Assembly: GCF_009827655.1 (NCBI RefSeq)
Contig: NZ_WTYV01000001.1
Location: 806,001 to 870,000 of the forward strand
Direction: 5' to 3'
From: Alteraurantiacibacter buctensis
Lineage (GTDB): Bacteria > Pseudomonadota > Alphaproteobacteria > Sphingomonadales > Sphingomonadaceae
Length of the DNA: 64,000 nt
Position numbers and translations under genes: made by a program. Below are positions 26,065 to 35,212 of the stretch, in pieces. The notes beneath the pieces were generated by a model that had not been told where the DNA came from, did no database searches, and worked only from the letters and a program-made list of their open reading frames with translations. Position 1 is the first letter of the stretch. Every line of letters begins with the position of its first letter.

Positions 26065-28887
26065 TCAGTTGTCGAGGATTGCGAACGGTGCCCACACCGC
26101 CGGATGGGCGGCATCGGCGAGGTCAGCCCGCGCCATCAGCGCCAATTGCGCCTGCCGCAGCGCCTCGGCCCTGTCGCCGGTGCCCGCACGCCGCAGCGTT
26201 TCCACGCTGAGGAAGGCGGCGGCATCGTCGCGCACGCGCCAGTGGCTCAGCATCAGGCTGCGCGCTCCGGCCTGGGCAAAGGCGCGCGCGAGGCCGGAAT
26301 AGCCGGGCGCGCCGGTGCTCTGCCCGGCAGCGGTATCGCAGGCGGACAGGATCACCCAGTCCGCCGCCAGCTTCATGCCGGCGATCTCGCTGGCGGTCAG
26401 CAGGCCATCCTCGGCGCTGCCCCCTTCCGCGCTGCCCGCCAGCACCAGCGCCGGCTCGTCCAGCCCGGCCACCTCGCCGCCGACAAGGCCGTGGGTGGCA
26501 AAGGCAATCACCCCGAAGCGCGGCAGGTCCAGCGTGGCAAGCGCGCTTTCGCTGGCTTCCGCCCCCGCCAGCACGGTTGCCCCCGGCGGAGCGAGCGCGC
26601 GGGCCAGATCGTCCAGCTCGGCCCGGGCGCGGGGCAGCGGCGGCAGGCTGGCGGCTGCGCTGGCCAGCGCGGGCGGCAGGCCATCGGGCGCCCCCACGCC
26701 CAGGAAGTCGCGCGCGGCCAGAGGCGCATCGGCCGGGCCCAGCCGCGCCAGATCGGCCACCACGCGAATGGCGGAACGGCGCACCAGCCACGGCGCATCG
26801 GCCAGCCGCGCGGGGTCCGCCGCGCCGGTCAGCAGCACGGCAGGCGACAGGCGGGCAAGGTAGCCGGCGGCGGGAAACAGCAGCTCGCGCGCGCCGGTGG
26901 CGAGATCGCGCACCGCGGCCGGAAAGACCACATCGTGCAGCGCCCGCGCCGCTGACACATCGAACGCGCCGGGCGACTGGGCGGACAGGCGCACCCGCTC
27001 GGCCAGCGCGGCCACCTGCATCGGCGGCAGGTCGGCCTGCCCCCAGGCCACGGCATCGCGGGTGACGGTGATGGTCAGCGCCCGGTCCGGCAAGGCCAGC
27101 GGCAGGACCAGCACCTCGCCCGCACCCAGCTTCGCCTGCAGTTCGCCCAGCGTGGGCACCTGCGGGCGGGCGAGCTCGGCATATTGCGGGAAGGCCTCCA
27201 GCAGCGCGCCCTGTGCAGCCGCCGCCTCGTCGCGCGCGGCGGCCAGGCGCGGGGCCAGGTCCGCCGCATCGGCGCTGCCGCTGGCCTGCGCGGCGGCCAG
27301 CGCCTTGTCCGCCGCCTGCACCGCGGCGCGGGCCGCTTCCAGCCGGTCCACCGCCGCGCCCAGTCCCTCTTCGCGCGCCAGGGCCCCGGCGGCGATGCGG
27401 GCGTTGCTGATGCCCTGTTCGGACAGCAGCAGCAGTTGCGCCGCCTGCACCGCCTCGCCCATGTCCCCGGCGGCTAGCGCCACGGCAACGTGATCGGCAA
27501 AGGCGCGCGGCACCACTCGCGACAGGGCCACGCGGTCGGTCTCGCTGGCGGCCAGGTCGAACATCTGCTTGGCGAACAGGCCGCTGGCCTCGCGCGATTG
27601 CTCCAGCGCCTCGGCCGTGCGCCCCAGCCCCGCCAGCACGCGGGCGCGGATCAGGCGGGCGGCGATCACCTCGCTGTGTTCGGGCGGATACTCGGCGCTG
27701 AGGAGCGCCAGCCCCTCGTCCACCTGCGCCAGCGCCTCGTCGCGCCGGCCCAGCCGCTCGAGCTGGTCGGCCCAGACTACCTGCCCGCTGCCGATGTTGG
27801 AGTTGCCCGGTTCCAGCTCGGCCACCAGCCGCTCCACCCCGGCGCGGGCCTCGGCCTCGGCCTCGTCCAGCCGGCCCTGCCGCGCCAGCACCACGGCCAG
27901 GTTGCCACGTGCCCGCCCGCGCGCCCACGGCTGGGTGGCGGAGCGGAGCCGGTCGGCCATGTCTGCCGCCGCGCGAAACAGCACCTCGGCATCGGCATAG
28001 GCCCCGCGCAGTTCCAGCGCGCGGGCCAGCAGCGACAGGGGATCGTAGATCTCGTCCGCGTCGCCGGTGCGCAGGGTGCGCTCCAGCTCCAGGTGGCGGC
28101 GGATCAGCGGCTCGGCCTCGGCATAGCGGCCATAGCGCAACAGCACGGCATAGGCCGAATTCAGGACGTTGCCCATCTTGGGATGGTCCGGCGGCAGGTG
28201 CGCGTGGGCATGGTCACTGGCCAGGCGCATGGCGGCCAGCGTATCGGGCCGCTCCAGGTAATACTTCACCGCCCCGCAGGAACTGGCATCGTTGACCACC
28301 ATCGCGTGATAGGGAGACGGTGCCGCCAGCCCCAGGTCGCGCGCGGTGCAGAAGGCGCTTTCCGCCGCCGCCAGATCATTGCGGGCGAAAGCGATCATCC
28401 CTTGCGCGTTGCGGGCCAGCGCCTGATCGACCAGCCCGCCAGGCCCGGCGGCTTGCGCTGTAGCCAGCGCGGCGCGGGCCAGCGCCTCGGCCTCGTCCAG
28501 CCGCGCCGCCTCGGTCAGCAGCAGCGATCCGGTGGCCTGGTGGCGGGCAAGGAAGGCGGGCGGTGCGGGAAGCGCCGCCACCAGCGCATCAGCGGCCTGC
28601 CATTCGGCCAGCCCGTCCGCGTTCGCCTGCGCATACATCAGGGCAATGGCCAGCCCCAGGCGGCTTTCCGCCACCAGTTCGGGCGGAGACGCGGGATCGG
28701 CCAGCACGCGGGCGGTAAAGGCGCGCCAGGCAGCCAGCTCCCCCTCAGGCGCAGCGAGGACATCGCGCGCGCGCATCTGCTCGATGGTCGGCAGCGCCTC
28801 CTGCCCCGCTGCGGGCTGGGCAAGCGCCAGGGCACCGGCTGTAGCCAGTGCCCCGATCAAGCCCTCTACCCCGCGACCCCAAGACAT
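26065..28887 (-). CDS. Exported CHAT-domain (caspase-like) protein with TPR repeats
   Basis: 940 residues. A signal peptide (GLIGALATAGALALAQPAAGQ) leads into about 450 residues of TPR-like helices, a coiled-coil stretch of Ala-rich helices (about 510-580), and a C-terminal CHAT domain. The catalytic pair is intact: His799 in FATHGLVGG and Cys850 in ILSACDTAAG. CHAT domains are cysteine proteases related to caspases and separase. Being exported, it would act in the periplasm or outside rather than as a classical cytoplasmic immune protease. Its partner or substrate is unknown. Confidence 0.87.
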   Translation of the reverse strand: MSWGRGVEGLIGALATAGALALAQPAAGQEALPTIEQMRARDVLAAPEGELAAWRAFTARVLADPASPPELVAESRLGLAIALMYAQANADGLAEWQAADALVAALPAPPAFLARHQATGSLLLTEAARLDEAEALARAALATAQAAGPGGLVDQALARNAQGMIAFARNDLAAAESAFCTARDLGLAAPSPYHAMVVNDASSCGAVKYYLERPDTLAAMRLASDHAHAHLPPDHPKMGNVLNSAYAVLLRYGRYAEAEPLIRRHLELERTLRTGDADEIYDPLSLLARALELRGAYADAEVLFRAAADMADRLRSATQPWARGRARGNLAVVLARQGRLDEAEAEARAGVERLVAELEPGNSNIGSGQVVWADQLERLGRRDEALAQVDEGLALLSAEYPPEHSEVIAARLIRARVLAGLGRTAEALEQSREASGLFAKQMFDLAASETDRVALSRVVPRAFADHVAVALAAGDMGEAVQAAQLLLLSEQGISNARIAAGALAREEGLGAAVDRLEAARAAVQAADKALAAAQASGSADAADLAPRLAAARDEAAAAQGALLEAFPQYAELARPQVPTLGELQAKLGAGEVLVLPLALPDRALTITVTRDAVAWGQADLPPMQVAALAERVRLSAQSPGAFDVSAARALHDVVFPAAVRDLATGARELLFPAAGYLARLSPAVLLTGAADPARLADAPWLVRRSAIRVVADLARLGPADAPLAARDFLGVGAPDGLPPALASAAASLPPLPRARAELDDLARALAPPGATVLAGAEASESALATLDLPRFGVIAFATHGLVGGEVAGLDEPALVLAGSAEGGSAEDGLLTASEIAGMKLAADWVILSACDTAAGQSTGAPGYSGLARAFAQAGARSLMLSHWRVRDDAAAFLSVETLRRAGTGDRAEALRQAQLALMARADLADAAHPAVWAPFAILDN

Positions 28888-28941
28888 GGGCCACGGTTTG
28901 AATGATTTACCGCGGGCTGGCCAGCGGCAATTTTCGGTGTG

Positions 28942-29109
28942 TCAGCCCACCAGCAGGCGCAACAACAGGAAAATCGCCCCGACGATGGCGATCATCGGCC
29001 CCTGCTTCTTCAACTGCGCGGCCTTGGCCGGATCCTTGCTCAGCTTGTCGCTGAACACCATCGACAGAATGCCGGCGGCCAGCAGGCCGATACCCCCGTA
29101 GAGCAGCAT
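28942..29109 (-). CDS. 55-residue membrane protein
   Basis: Reading from ATG 29109 the protein opens MLLYGGIGLLAAGILSMVFS, has a basic middle (DKLSKDPAKAAQLKKQ) and a second span (MIAIVGAIFLLLRLLVG). The two-span hairpin with a charged loop looks genuine. Family not recognised. Confidence 0.6.
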   Translation of the reverse strand: MLLYGGIGLLAAGILSMVFSDKLSKDPAKAAQLKKQGPMIAIVGAIFLLLRLLVG

Positions 29110-29262
29110 ATGCGTGTACCCCTACCCCAATGGCGCGACCCGGGCCGGATGATGCCTGCGCAGGTGCGATTACGCAATGCCACGGATGGGGGGATGGACG
29201 GGCGGGAGCCGCCAGCCTTGCCGCGCGTTGGTCTGCCGGAAACCAGTAAAGGAGAGCCAGCG

Positions 29263-29592
29263 ATGACCCAGCTCAAGACGATCCGCGAGCACATGGCCGT
29301 GGTCGGGTCCGACGGCGGACCCGTGGGCACGGTGGACGGCGTGGAGGTGGACCGCATCAAGCTGACCCGCACCGGCAACCCCGCCGGCCACGAAGGCTAC
29401 CACCACTACCTCGCCGCCGACCTGGTGGCCGGGGTGGAAGGCGACACCGTGCGGCTGAACACCACCGCCGCCAGCGCCATGGTCTACATGGACGAAAGCG
29501 AAGGCGCCGACCGATCGGTCAACGCCGTGACCCGCCGCGAGGAGGAAGAGACCGAAGCGATGGCGAGTTATGGCGAGGAGGATGCGGGGTAG
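29263..29592 (+). CDS. DUF2171 family protein
   Basis: 109 residues. It opens LKTIREHMAVVGSDGGPVGTVDGVE, a PRC-barrel-like strand pattern, continues GHHHYLAADLV-like (GYHHYLAADLVAGVEGD), and has an acidic tail. DUF2171 proteins are small and often linked to stress responses. GGAG lies 9 bases before the ATG. Confidence 0.82.
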   Translation: MTQLKTIREHMAVVGSDGGPVGTVDGVEVDRIKLTRTGNPAGHEGYHHYLAADLVAGVEGDTVRLNTTAASAMVYMDESEGADRSVNAVTRREEEETEAMASYGEEDAG

Positions 29593-29687
29593 TGGGCCAG
29601 GAAGCGATGGCTGCCAGAATCAGGACAAAGACGCAGGTTACAAGCCCGAGATAGGGGCCAGCCGGCACGCAGGTCGCGCCAAAAACG

Positions 29688-29720
29688 AAAAAGCCGCTCC
29701 CGTATCGGAAGCGGCCTCTT
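29688..29720 (-). terminator. Rho-independent terminator of nrdA
   Basis: On the minus strand GCCGCTTCC pairs with GGAGCGGC around a short loop, followed by TTTTTCG and a further T-run. It lies 40 bases past the nrdA stop. Confidence 0.8.
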
Positions 29721-29759
29721 CTTGCGGCGCATGGCCCTGTTCCGGTTTTACGGCCGAAT

Positions 29760-31796
29760 TCACTGGCAGGCCAGGCACTCCTCGTAGTCGGTCTGGCCAC
29801 CGGCGCTGAGTTCGATCTTGGGTGCATCGGCGGTGTTGTCCGCCTCCACCCCGCCGGCAAAGCCGGCGCGCTGCACGGACTTCGACCGCAGGTAATACAG
29901 GCTCTTGATACCCTTCTCCCAGGCCTGGAAGTGCAGCATCATCAGATCCCACTTGTCCACGTCGGCCGGGATGTAGAGGTTGAGGCTCTGCGCCTGGTCG
30001 ATGAACGGGGTGCGGTCCGCCGCGAATTCCAGCAGCCAGCGCTGGTCGATCTCGAAGCTGGTCTTGTAGACCGCCTTTTCCTCGGGCGTCAGGAAATCGA
30101 GGTGCTGGACGCTGCCGCCCTTCTCCAGGATCGAGTTCCACACGTTGGTGGAGTTCTTGCTCTTCTGGTCGAGCAGCTTTTCCAGGTACGGGTTCTTCAC
30201 TACGAAGCTGCCCGACAGGGTCTTGTGGGTGTAGATGTTGGCCGGGATCGGCTCGATGCAGGCGCTGGTGCCGCCGCAGATGATGCTGATCGACGCGGTG
30301 GGGGCGATCGCCATCTTGCACGAAAACCGCTCCATCACGCCCTGCTCGGCAGCGTCGGGACAGGCCCCGCGCTCTTCGGCCAGGACCATGCTGGCCTCTT
30401 CCGCCTTGGCCGCGATGTGCTTGAACATCTTGAGGTTCCACACCTTGGCCATGGGGCTTTCGAAGCCGATGCCCTTCATCTGCAGGAAGCTGTGGAAGCC
30501 CATTACGCCCATGCCGACCGACCGCTCGCGGCTGGCGGAATACTTGGCGCGGGCCATCTCGTCCGGCGCGCGGTCGATATAGTCCTGCAGTACGTTGTCG
30601 AGGAAGCGCATCACGTCCTCGATGAAGGTCTTGTCGGTGTTCCACTGGTCCCAGGTTTCCAGGTTCAGCGACGACAGGCAGCACACCGCCGTGCGATCGT
30701 TGCCCAGGTGGTCAACCCCGGTTGGCAGGGTGATTTCGCTGCACAGGTTGGAGGTGGACACCTTCAGGCCCAGGTCACGGTGGTGCTTGGGCATCATGCG
30801 GTTCACCGTGTCGGAGAACACGATGTAGGGCTCACCCGTGGCGAGGCGGGTCTCGACCAGCTTCTGGAACAGGCTGCGCGCATCCACCTGCCCGCGCACG
30901 CTGCCGTCCTTGGGGCTGAGCAGGTCGAACTTGCTGCCGGTGCGGACCGCTTCCATGAAGGCATCGGTCACCAGCACGCCGTGGTGCAGGTTCAGCGCCT
31001 TGCGGTTGAAATCGCCGCTGGGCTTGCGGATCTCGAGGAACTCCTCGATCTCCGGGTGGTGGATGTCGATATAGCAGGCGGCAGAGCCGCGGCGCAGCGA
31101 ACCCTGGCTGATCGCCAGCGTCAGGCTGTCCATCACGCGCACGAAGGGGATGATCCCGCTGGTCTTGCCGTTCAGGCCCACCGGCTCGCCGATGCCGCGT
31201 ACGTTGCCCCAGTAGGTGCCGATGCCGCCGCCCTTGCTGGCCAGCCACACGTTCTCGTTCCAGGTGCCGACGATGCCTTCCAGGCTGTCAGACACGCTGT
31301 TGAGATAGCACGAGATCGGCAGGCCGCGGTTGGTGCCGGCATTGCTCAGCACCGGGGTGGCGGGCATGAACCACAGGTTCGAGATGTAGTCATACAGCCG
31401 CTGGGCGTGGTCCTGGTCATCGGCATAGGCATCGGCCACGCGGGCAAACAGGTCCTGGTAGCTCTCGCCCGGCAGCAGGTAGCGGTCGCGCAGCGTTTCC
31501 TTGCCGAAATCGGTCAGGTTGGCGTCACGCGCACTGTCGGTCACCACGGTGAACCGGCGCGCGTTGACGGTCTTGGAATCCTTGGGCGCGGCGGCGGCCT
31601 TCGCCACCTCGGCCATGGCGTTGCCCAGCGCCTGTGCGGCGGCATCGGCCACCAGGGCATCGCTGCCCGTATCCTTGCGGTCCATTTCCAGTGCCTTTCC
31701 GGCAGTATCGGCGGCGCTCTTGCGCCTGGGCGGGGCGTCGTTCGCCAGGTTGAGGTCCAGTCCCATTGCCGCTTCGTCCGTTGCCTTGAATTCCAT
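29760..31796 (-). CDS. nrdA: Ribonucleoside-diphosphate reductase, alpha subunit
   Basis: 678 residues. The class I catalytic subunit reduces ribonucleoside diphosphates to deoxy forms. SCYLNSVSDS and AVCCLSSLN supply the redox Cys pair, NLCSEI the active-site Asn-Cys-Glu, KSLYYLRSKS the radical-transfer Tyr pair, and the C-terminus EECLACQ the shuttle Cys pair. The N-terminus (about 85 residues, Ala-rich and charged) shows no ATP-cone motif, so overall activity may not be regulated by dATP through that domain. Confidence 0.95.
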   Translation of the reverse strand: MEFKATDEAAMGLDLNLANDAPPRRKSAADTAGKALEMDRKDTGSDALVADAAAQALGNAMAEVAKAAAAPKDSKTVNARRFTVVTDSARDANLTDFGKETLRDRYLLPGESYQDLFARVADAYADDQDHAQRLYDYISNLWFMPATPVLSNAGTNRGLPISCYLNSVSDSLEGIVGTWNENVWLASKGGGIGTYWGNVRGIGEPVGLNGKTSGIIPFVRVMDSLTLAISQGSLRRGSAACYIDIHHPEIEEFLEIRKPSGDFNRKALNLHHGVLVTDAFMEAVRTGSKFDLLSPKDGSVRGQVDARSLFQKLVETRLATGEPYIVFSDTVNRMMPKHHRDLGLKVSTSNLCSEITLPTGVDHLGNDRTAVCCLSSLNLETWDQWNTDKTFIEDVMRFLDNVLQDYIDRAPDEMARAKYSASRERSVGMGVMGFHSFLQMKGIGFESPMAKVWNLKMFKHIAAKAEEASMVLAEERGACPDAAEQGVMERFSCKMAIAPTASISIICGGTSACIEPIPANIYTHKTLSGSFVVKNPYLEKLLDQKSKNSTNVWNSILEKGGSVQHLDFLTPEEKAVYKTSFEIDQRWLLEFAADRTPFIDQAQSLNLYIPADVDKWDLMMLHFQAWEKGIKSLYYLRSKSVQRAGFAGGVEADNTADAPKIELSAGGQTDYEECLACQ

Positions 31797-32371
31797 GTGT
31801 GCCGCCCGTCCCCGATATCGTTACCAAAAGCCCCGGCGAAACCCGGAGCCATGCCGCTTTGTTCCGCATGTGTTCGAATCGGCGGGTATCAGCCAACCTA
31901 CCCGTTTCCATGCCTGGGCAGGGAAAAACTTATCCCCCGCCTGCCCACAGATTGGCTGCGCGCCCCCTTGCCAAGCCCCTTCAGCACGCCCTTCGCGCAC
32001 TCTCCCGACCATCCGGGATAACACTAGGTCTTGTGGGTGCCTCCGCAGTCCAAGCCACCACCCATAGTGAATCGGGTGGAATCCGCGCGCAAGAGGGTTA
32101 AGTCCGATTTAAGCGCCGATGCGCGCCGTTCAAGCCACTGTCTTGCCCACGCCATACACCGCGACGCGCGGGAAAAGGTCCACTGGCGCGCTTGGCAAGC
32201 CCCAAAATCCATCTGCGGAAAAAAATCCGCGGCGTTGCGCGGGCGTGAATCTATCGAATCGGGCCGCGCAACATGCTTGCGCCGGCCGCCTTGCGGGCAT
32301 CGCGGAACTGGACCCGGCCCTGCAAATTTGCCACAAGCCGCGCCGTCGCCAACACTGCGGAGAGGCCCCGC
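31797..32371. other. 575-base gap: nrdA promoter region and leader of the following small gene
   Basis: No convincing gene. It holds the nrdA regulatory sites described separately and an AT-richer patch at 31920-31940 (TTATCCCCC, a weak DnaA-box look-alike). The right half precedes the small membrane protein gene at 32372 and contains a run of seven A flanked by GCGGA/TCCGC. Confidence 0.6.
32022..32092 (-). promoter_or_regulatory. Putative nrdA promoter with two NrdR-box-like sites
   Basis: On the minus strand TTGCGC (32092-32087), 17 bases, CACTAT (32069-32064) form a sigma-70-like promoter. Two sites of the CACWA-N4-TWGTG form, the NrdR consensus arms, lie at 32056-32069 (over the -10) and 32022-32035 (just downstream). 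Their 34-bp spacing is a little wider than the usual 31-32. NrdR would repress nrdA when dATP is high. Confidence 0.4.
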
Positions 32372-32587
32372 ATGATCACCCTCGCCAAGTCGATCCCCTT
32401 TGGTGTGTTCCTGACCATCCTGGTCTGCCTGTTCATGGGCTCGGGCGGGTCCACCGGCGGGGTGCTCAACATCTTCTCGTTCCATGTCGAGTTCATGGAC
32501 TTCGACGTGAAGCTCTACTGGTCGTGGGCGATGTTCATCGCCGGCACGTTCCTGGCCTTCGTGATCCTGCTGATGATGGGCGACTGA
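32372..32587 (+). CDS. Small two-span membrane protein
   Basis: 71 residues: a first span (FGVFLTILVCLFMGSGGSTGG), an amphipathic loop (FHVEFMDFDVKLYWSW) and a second span ending LLMMGD. GCGGAGAGG lies just before the ATG. I do not recognise the family. Convergent with the YkgJ-type gene 8 bases away. Confidence 0.65.
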   Translation: MITLAKSIPFGVFLTILVCLFMGSGGSTGGVLNIFSFHVEFMDFDVKLYWSWAMFIAGTFLAFVILLMMGD

Positions 32588-32595
32588 CCGGCCGC

Positions 32596-33129
32596 TTACT
32601 CGCGCGCGGCCGGGTCTTCCTCCGGCCGCTTGTAGAAATACTGCCGCAAAAGCTCGACCAGCGCCGTGGTGCGCAGCAGCGCCTGCGCGTGGGTGCGACG
32701 CTGCGCGGCCGGATCGGGGTCGGCGGCAATCGCGGCCTGGGCGGCCAGCAGGTGGCGGGTGACCGGCCCGGCCTGGTCCGGCACCAGGCGCAGCAGAAGG
32801 GGGCGCAGGGTGCCGTGCCAGTCCAGCGCGTGGACCTTGCCGATCACCGCCAGCGCCTCGTCGCCCGAAATCGCGCCTGCCTCATGGTCCTTGAGCAGGC
32901 GGCAGCGGAAGGTGCGACAGGTGGTGGGCCGCCGGTCATAGACGGTGCACCCTTCGGCCCCGTGGCGCGGGCACGGCAGCAGGAAGCGCCCTTCGCCATC
33001 GTCCCGCTCCTCGGTTCCCATGCCCAGCGAGGCGCACAGCGGCTGCTCGCCCGGGTACATTCGCGCGTGATCGAACAGGTGCCCGTCGCAGCAGATGCCG
33101 CAGGCCACGCAGATGTTGGTGGATGCCAT
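32596..33129 (-). CDS. YkgJ-family cysteine-cluster protein
   Basis: 177 residues. CVACGICCDG, then CPRHGAEGCTVYDRRPTTCRTFRC give eight Cys in the spacing of the YkgJ (CxxCxxCC) family, proposed to bind zinc or an Fe-S cluster. Unlike the minimal family member it carries a C-terminal helical extension of about 80 residues. The ATG at 33129 places the Cys cluster at the N-terminus. Confidence 0.85.
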   Translation of the reverse strand: MASTNICVACGICCDGHLFDHARMYPGEQPLCASLGMGTEERDDGEGRFLLPCPRHGAEGCTVYDRRPTTCRTFRCRLLKDHEAGAISGDEALAVIGKVHALDWHGTLRPLLLRLVPDQAGPVTRHLLAAQAAIAADPDPAAQRRTHAQALLRTTALVELLRQYFYKRPEEDPAARE

Positions 33130-33564
33130 GCGGGGGTTTGAGCCGGTCACGACGCGCCGCGTCAAGTCGCACACGGAATTTTACGCAAGGCCGAATGCAG
33201 AAAGCACTTTCCTACAGCACCCGGAATAGTGCAGCCCGATTCGCGTCCGATGCGTCTGGCCAGAGCAGCGGATGGGCCATCCTCCGGTTCTTCGGAACGC
33301 GGAGGAAATGACCGGCGCGGGCGTCCCGGTGTTCAGCCGAACGTTCGCACCAGGCATGGCCGCCACGCGAGTGCTGCCCTCCGTCGCGTCAGTAGCTGGA
33401 GGATGGCCGCGGGCCGGCGGCAACAAATCTCGACGCGAATGAAAGTAACCTAGCTACCCAAAGCGTCGTCGAGTCCGGGCACAGAATGCGGCAACCCCGC
33501 GCCGGTCATTTGCTCCCTACCCTCCCCCGGCAGCCCCAAGGCTGGCCGGGCCACGGGCGCAAGG
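33130..33564. other. 435-base gap without a recognised gene
   Basis: Short frames here have no protein-like composition. The gap contains a spaced 11-bp inverted pair (GGCCATCCTCC at 33275-33285 and GGAGGATGGCC at 33398-33408). Close to the nadB stop, a GC hairpin (33528-33551) could end nadB transcription. Nothing else is seen. Confidence 0.5.
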
Positions 33565-35154
33565 TCAGGGCACCAGCACCGTATCGACCGCGTTTGGCAG
33601 CGTCTCCGGATAGTCCAGCGTGTAGTGCAGCCCGCGGCTCTCGTGGCGCTTCAGGGCGCTGTCCACGATCAGGCCGGCACACTGGTGGAGGTTGCGCAGC
33701 TCGATCAGGTCGGTGGTCACGCGGAAGTGGCCGTAATAGTCCTCGATCTCGCTGCCGAGCAGCTTGATGCGGTGGGCGGCGCGTTCCAGGCGCTTGGTGG
33801 TGCGCACGATGCCCACATAGTTCCACATGAAGCGGCGGATCTCGGTCCAGTTCTGCTTGATAATGACCTCCTCGTCCGAATCGGTCACTCGGCTTTCATC
33901 CCACTCGCGGATCTGCGGCACGGTCAGCAGCTCGTCCCAGCGGGTGAGGATGTCCTGCGCCGCCGCCTCGCCGAACACGAAGCATTCGAGGAGCGAGTTG
34001 GAAGCCAGGCGGTTGGCCCCGTGCAGGCCGCTTTCGGTGCATTCGCCCGCCGCCCACAGGCCCGGCAGGTCGGTCCGCGCATCCAGCCCGATCACCACCC
34101 CGCCGCAGGTATAGTGCTGCGCGGGCACCACGGGGATCGGCTGTTTCGTCATGTCGATCCCCAGCCCCAGCAGCTTTTCGTGGATCGTGGGGAAGTGGCC
34201 GCGCACGAAATCGGCCGGCATGTGGCTGATATCCAGGTGCACGAAATCCAGGCCATAGCGCTTGATCTGGTCATCGTTGGCCCGCGCCACGATATCGCGC
34301 GGGGCCAGTTCCATCCGCTCCGGATCATAGTCCACCATGTAGCGGTGGCCGGTGACCGGGTTGATCAGGTGCCCGCCCTCGCCGCGCACGGCCTCGGTGA
34401 TGAGGAAGTTCTTGACCTCGAGGTTGTAGAGGCAGGTCGGGTGGAACTGCATCATCTCCATGTTGGAGACGCGCGCGCCCGCCCGCCAGGCCATGGCGAT
34501 GCCATCGCCGGTGGCCCCGCGCGGCGCGGTGGAGAACTGGTACACGCGACCAGCGCCGCCGCTGGCCAGCACGGTGGCGCGGGCCGTGTGCGCCTCCACC
34601 TTGCCGGTCGCCTCGTTCAGCGCATAGGCCCCCCACACGCGGCCCGACCCGGAATAGCGCTCCTCGTGCTTGCCGGTGATCAGGTCGATGCAGGACCGGT
34701 GCGGCAGCAGGGTGATGTTGGGGTTTTCCTCGGCCGCCTTTAGCAGGGCGGCCTGCACCGCCCAGCCGGTGGCATCGTCCACATGCACGATGCGGCGGTG
34801 CGAATGGCCGCCCTCGCGCGTCAGGTGCAGGTCCCCGCTTTCCCGGTTGAAGGGGACGCCCAGCTCGCACAGCCTGTCGATCGCGGCCGGGGCGCGTTCG
34901 ATAACAAACTCCACCGCCGCCAGGTCGTTCAGGCCCGCGCCCGCCACCATGGTATCGCGGATATGGTCCTCGAAGGTGTCGCCCGCGTCGAGCACCGCGG
35001 CGATCCCGCCCTGCGCCCAGGCGGTGGAGCCGCTGTTCAGCGCCCCCTTGGCCAGCACCAGCACTTTCAGCCGCGTGGCCAGCGACAGGGCCGCAGTCAG
35101 CCCCGCCGCGCCGGAGCCGATGATGAGGACGTCATAAGGGGCAGCCTGTGTCAT
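33565..35154 (-). CDS. nadB: L-aspartate oxidase
   Basis: 529 residues. This flavoenzyme makes iminoaspartate for NAD synthesis. VLIIGSGAAGLTAAL is the FAD loop, followed by GSTAWAQGGIAAVL, REGGHSHRRIVHVDDATG (parts: GGHSHRRIVH) and ASGGAGRVY, all conserved in NadB. nadA and nadC are not adjacent. The start follows 58 bases after the ABC ATPase stop. Confidence 0.94.
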   Translation of the reverse strand: MTQAAPYDVLIIGSGAAGLTAALSLATRLKVLVLAKGALNSGSTAWAQGGIAAVLDAGDTFEDHIRDTMVAGAGLNDLAAVEFVIERAPAAIDRLCELGVPFNRESGDLHLTREGGHSHRRIVHVDDATGWAVQAALLKAAEENPNITLLPHRSCIDLITGKHEERYSGSGRVWGAYALNEATGKVEAHTARATVLASGGAGRVYQFSTAPRGATGDGIAMAWRAGARVSNMEMMQFHPTCLYNLEVKNFLITEAVRGEGGHLINPVTGHRYMVDYDPERMELAPRDIVARANDDQIKRYGLDFVHLDISHMPADFVRGHFPTIHEKLLGLGIDMTKQPIPVVPAQHYTCGGVVIGLDARTDLPGLWAAGECTESGLHGANRLASNSLLECFVFGEAAAQDILTRWDELLTVPQIREWDESRVTDSDEEVIIKQNWTEIRRFMWNYVGIVRTTKRLERAAHRIKLLGSEIEDYYGHFRVTTDLIELRNLHQCAGLIVDSALKRHESRGLHYTLDYPETLPNAVDTVLVP

Positions 35155-35212
35155 GCGCGGGACTCATGCCCGTGGCGGGGCCATGCTGCAAGCACGGGAC
35201 ATGGGGCAGGTC

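Noticed and set aside
31928..31940. DnaA box before nrdA
   Set aside because: TTATCCCCC matches the consensus at only seven of nine positions and no second good box is near.
29931..32021. A 696-codon open frame on the plus strand opposite nrdA
   Set aside because: nrdA is unmistakable on the other strand; the antisense product has no recognisable fold and very high His/Gly/Ala/Val content.
33229..33453. A 74-codon open frame in the gap before nadB
   Set aside because: Composition is Arg/Gly/Ser-rich with no hydrophobic core and no ribosome binding site. It does not look like a protein.
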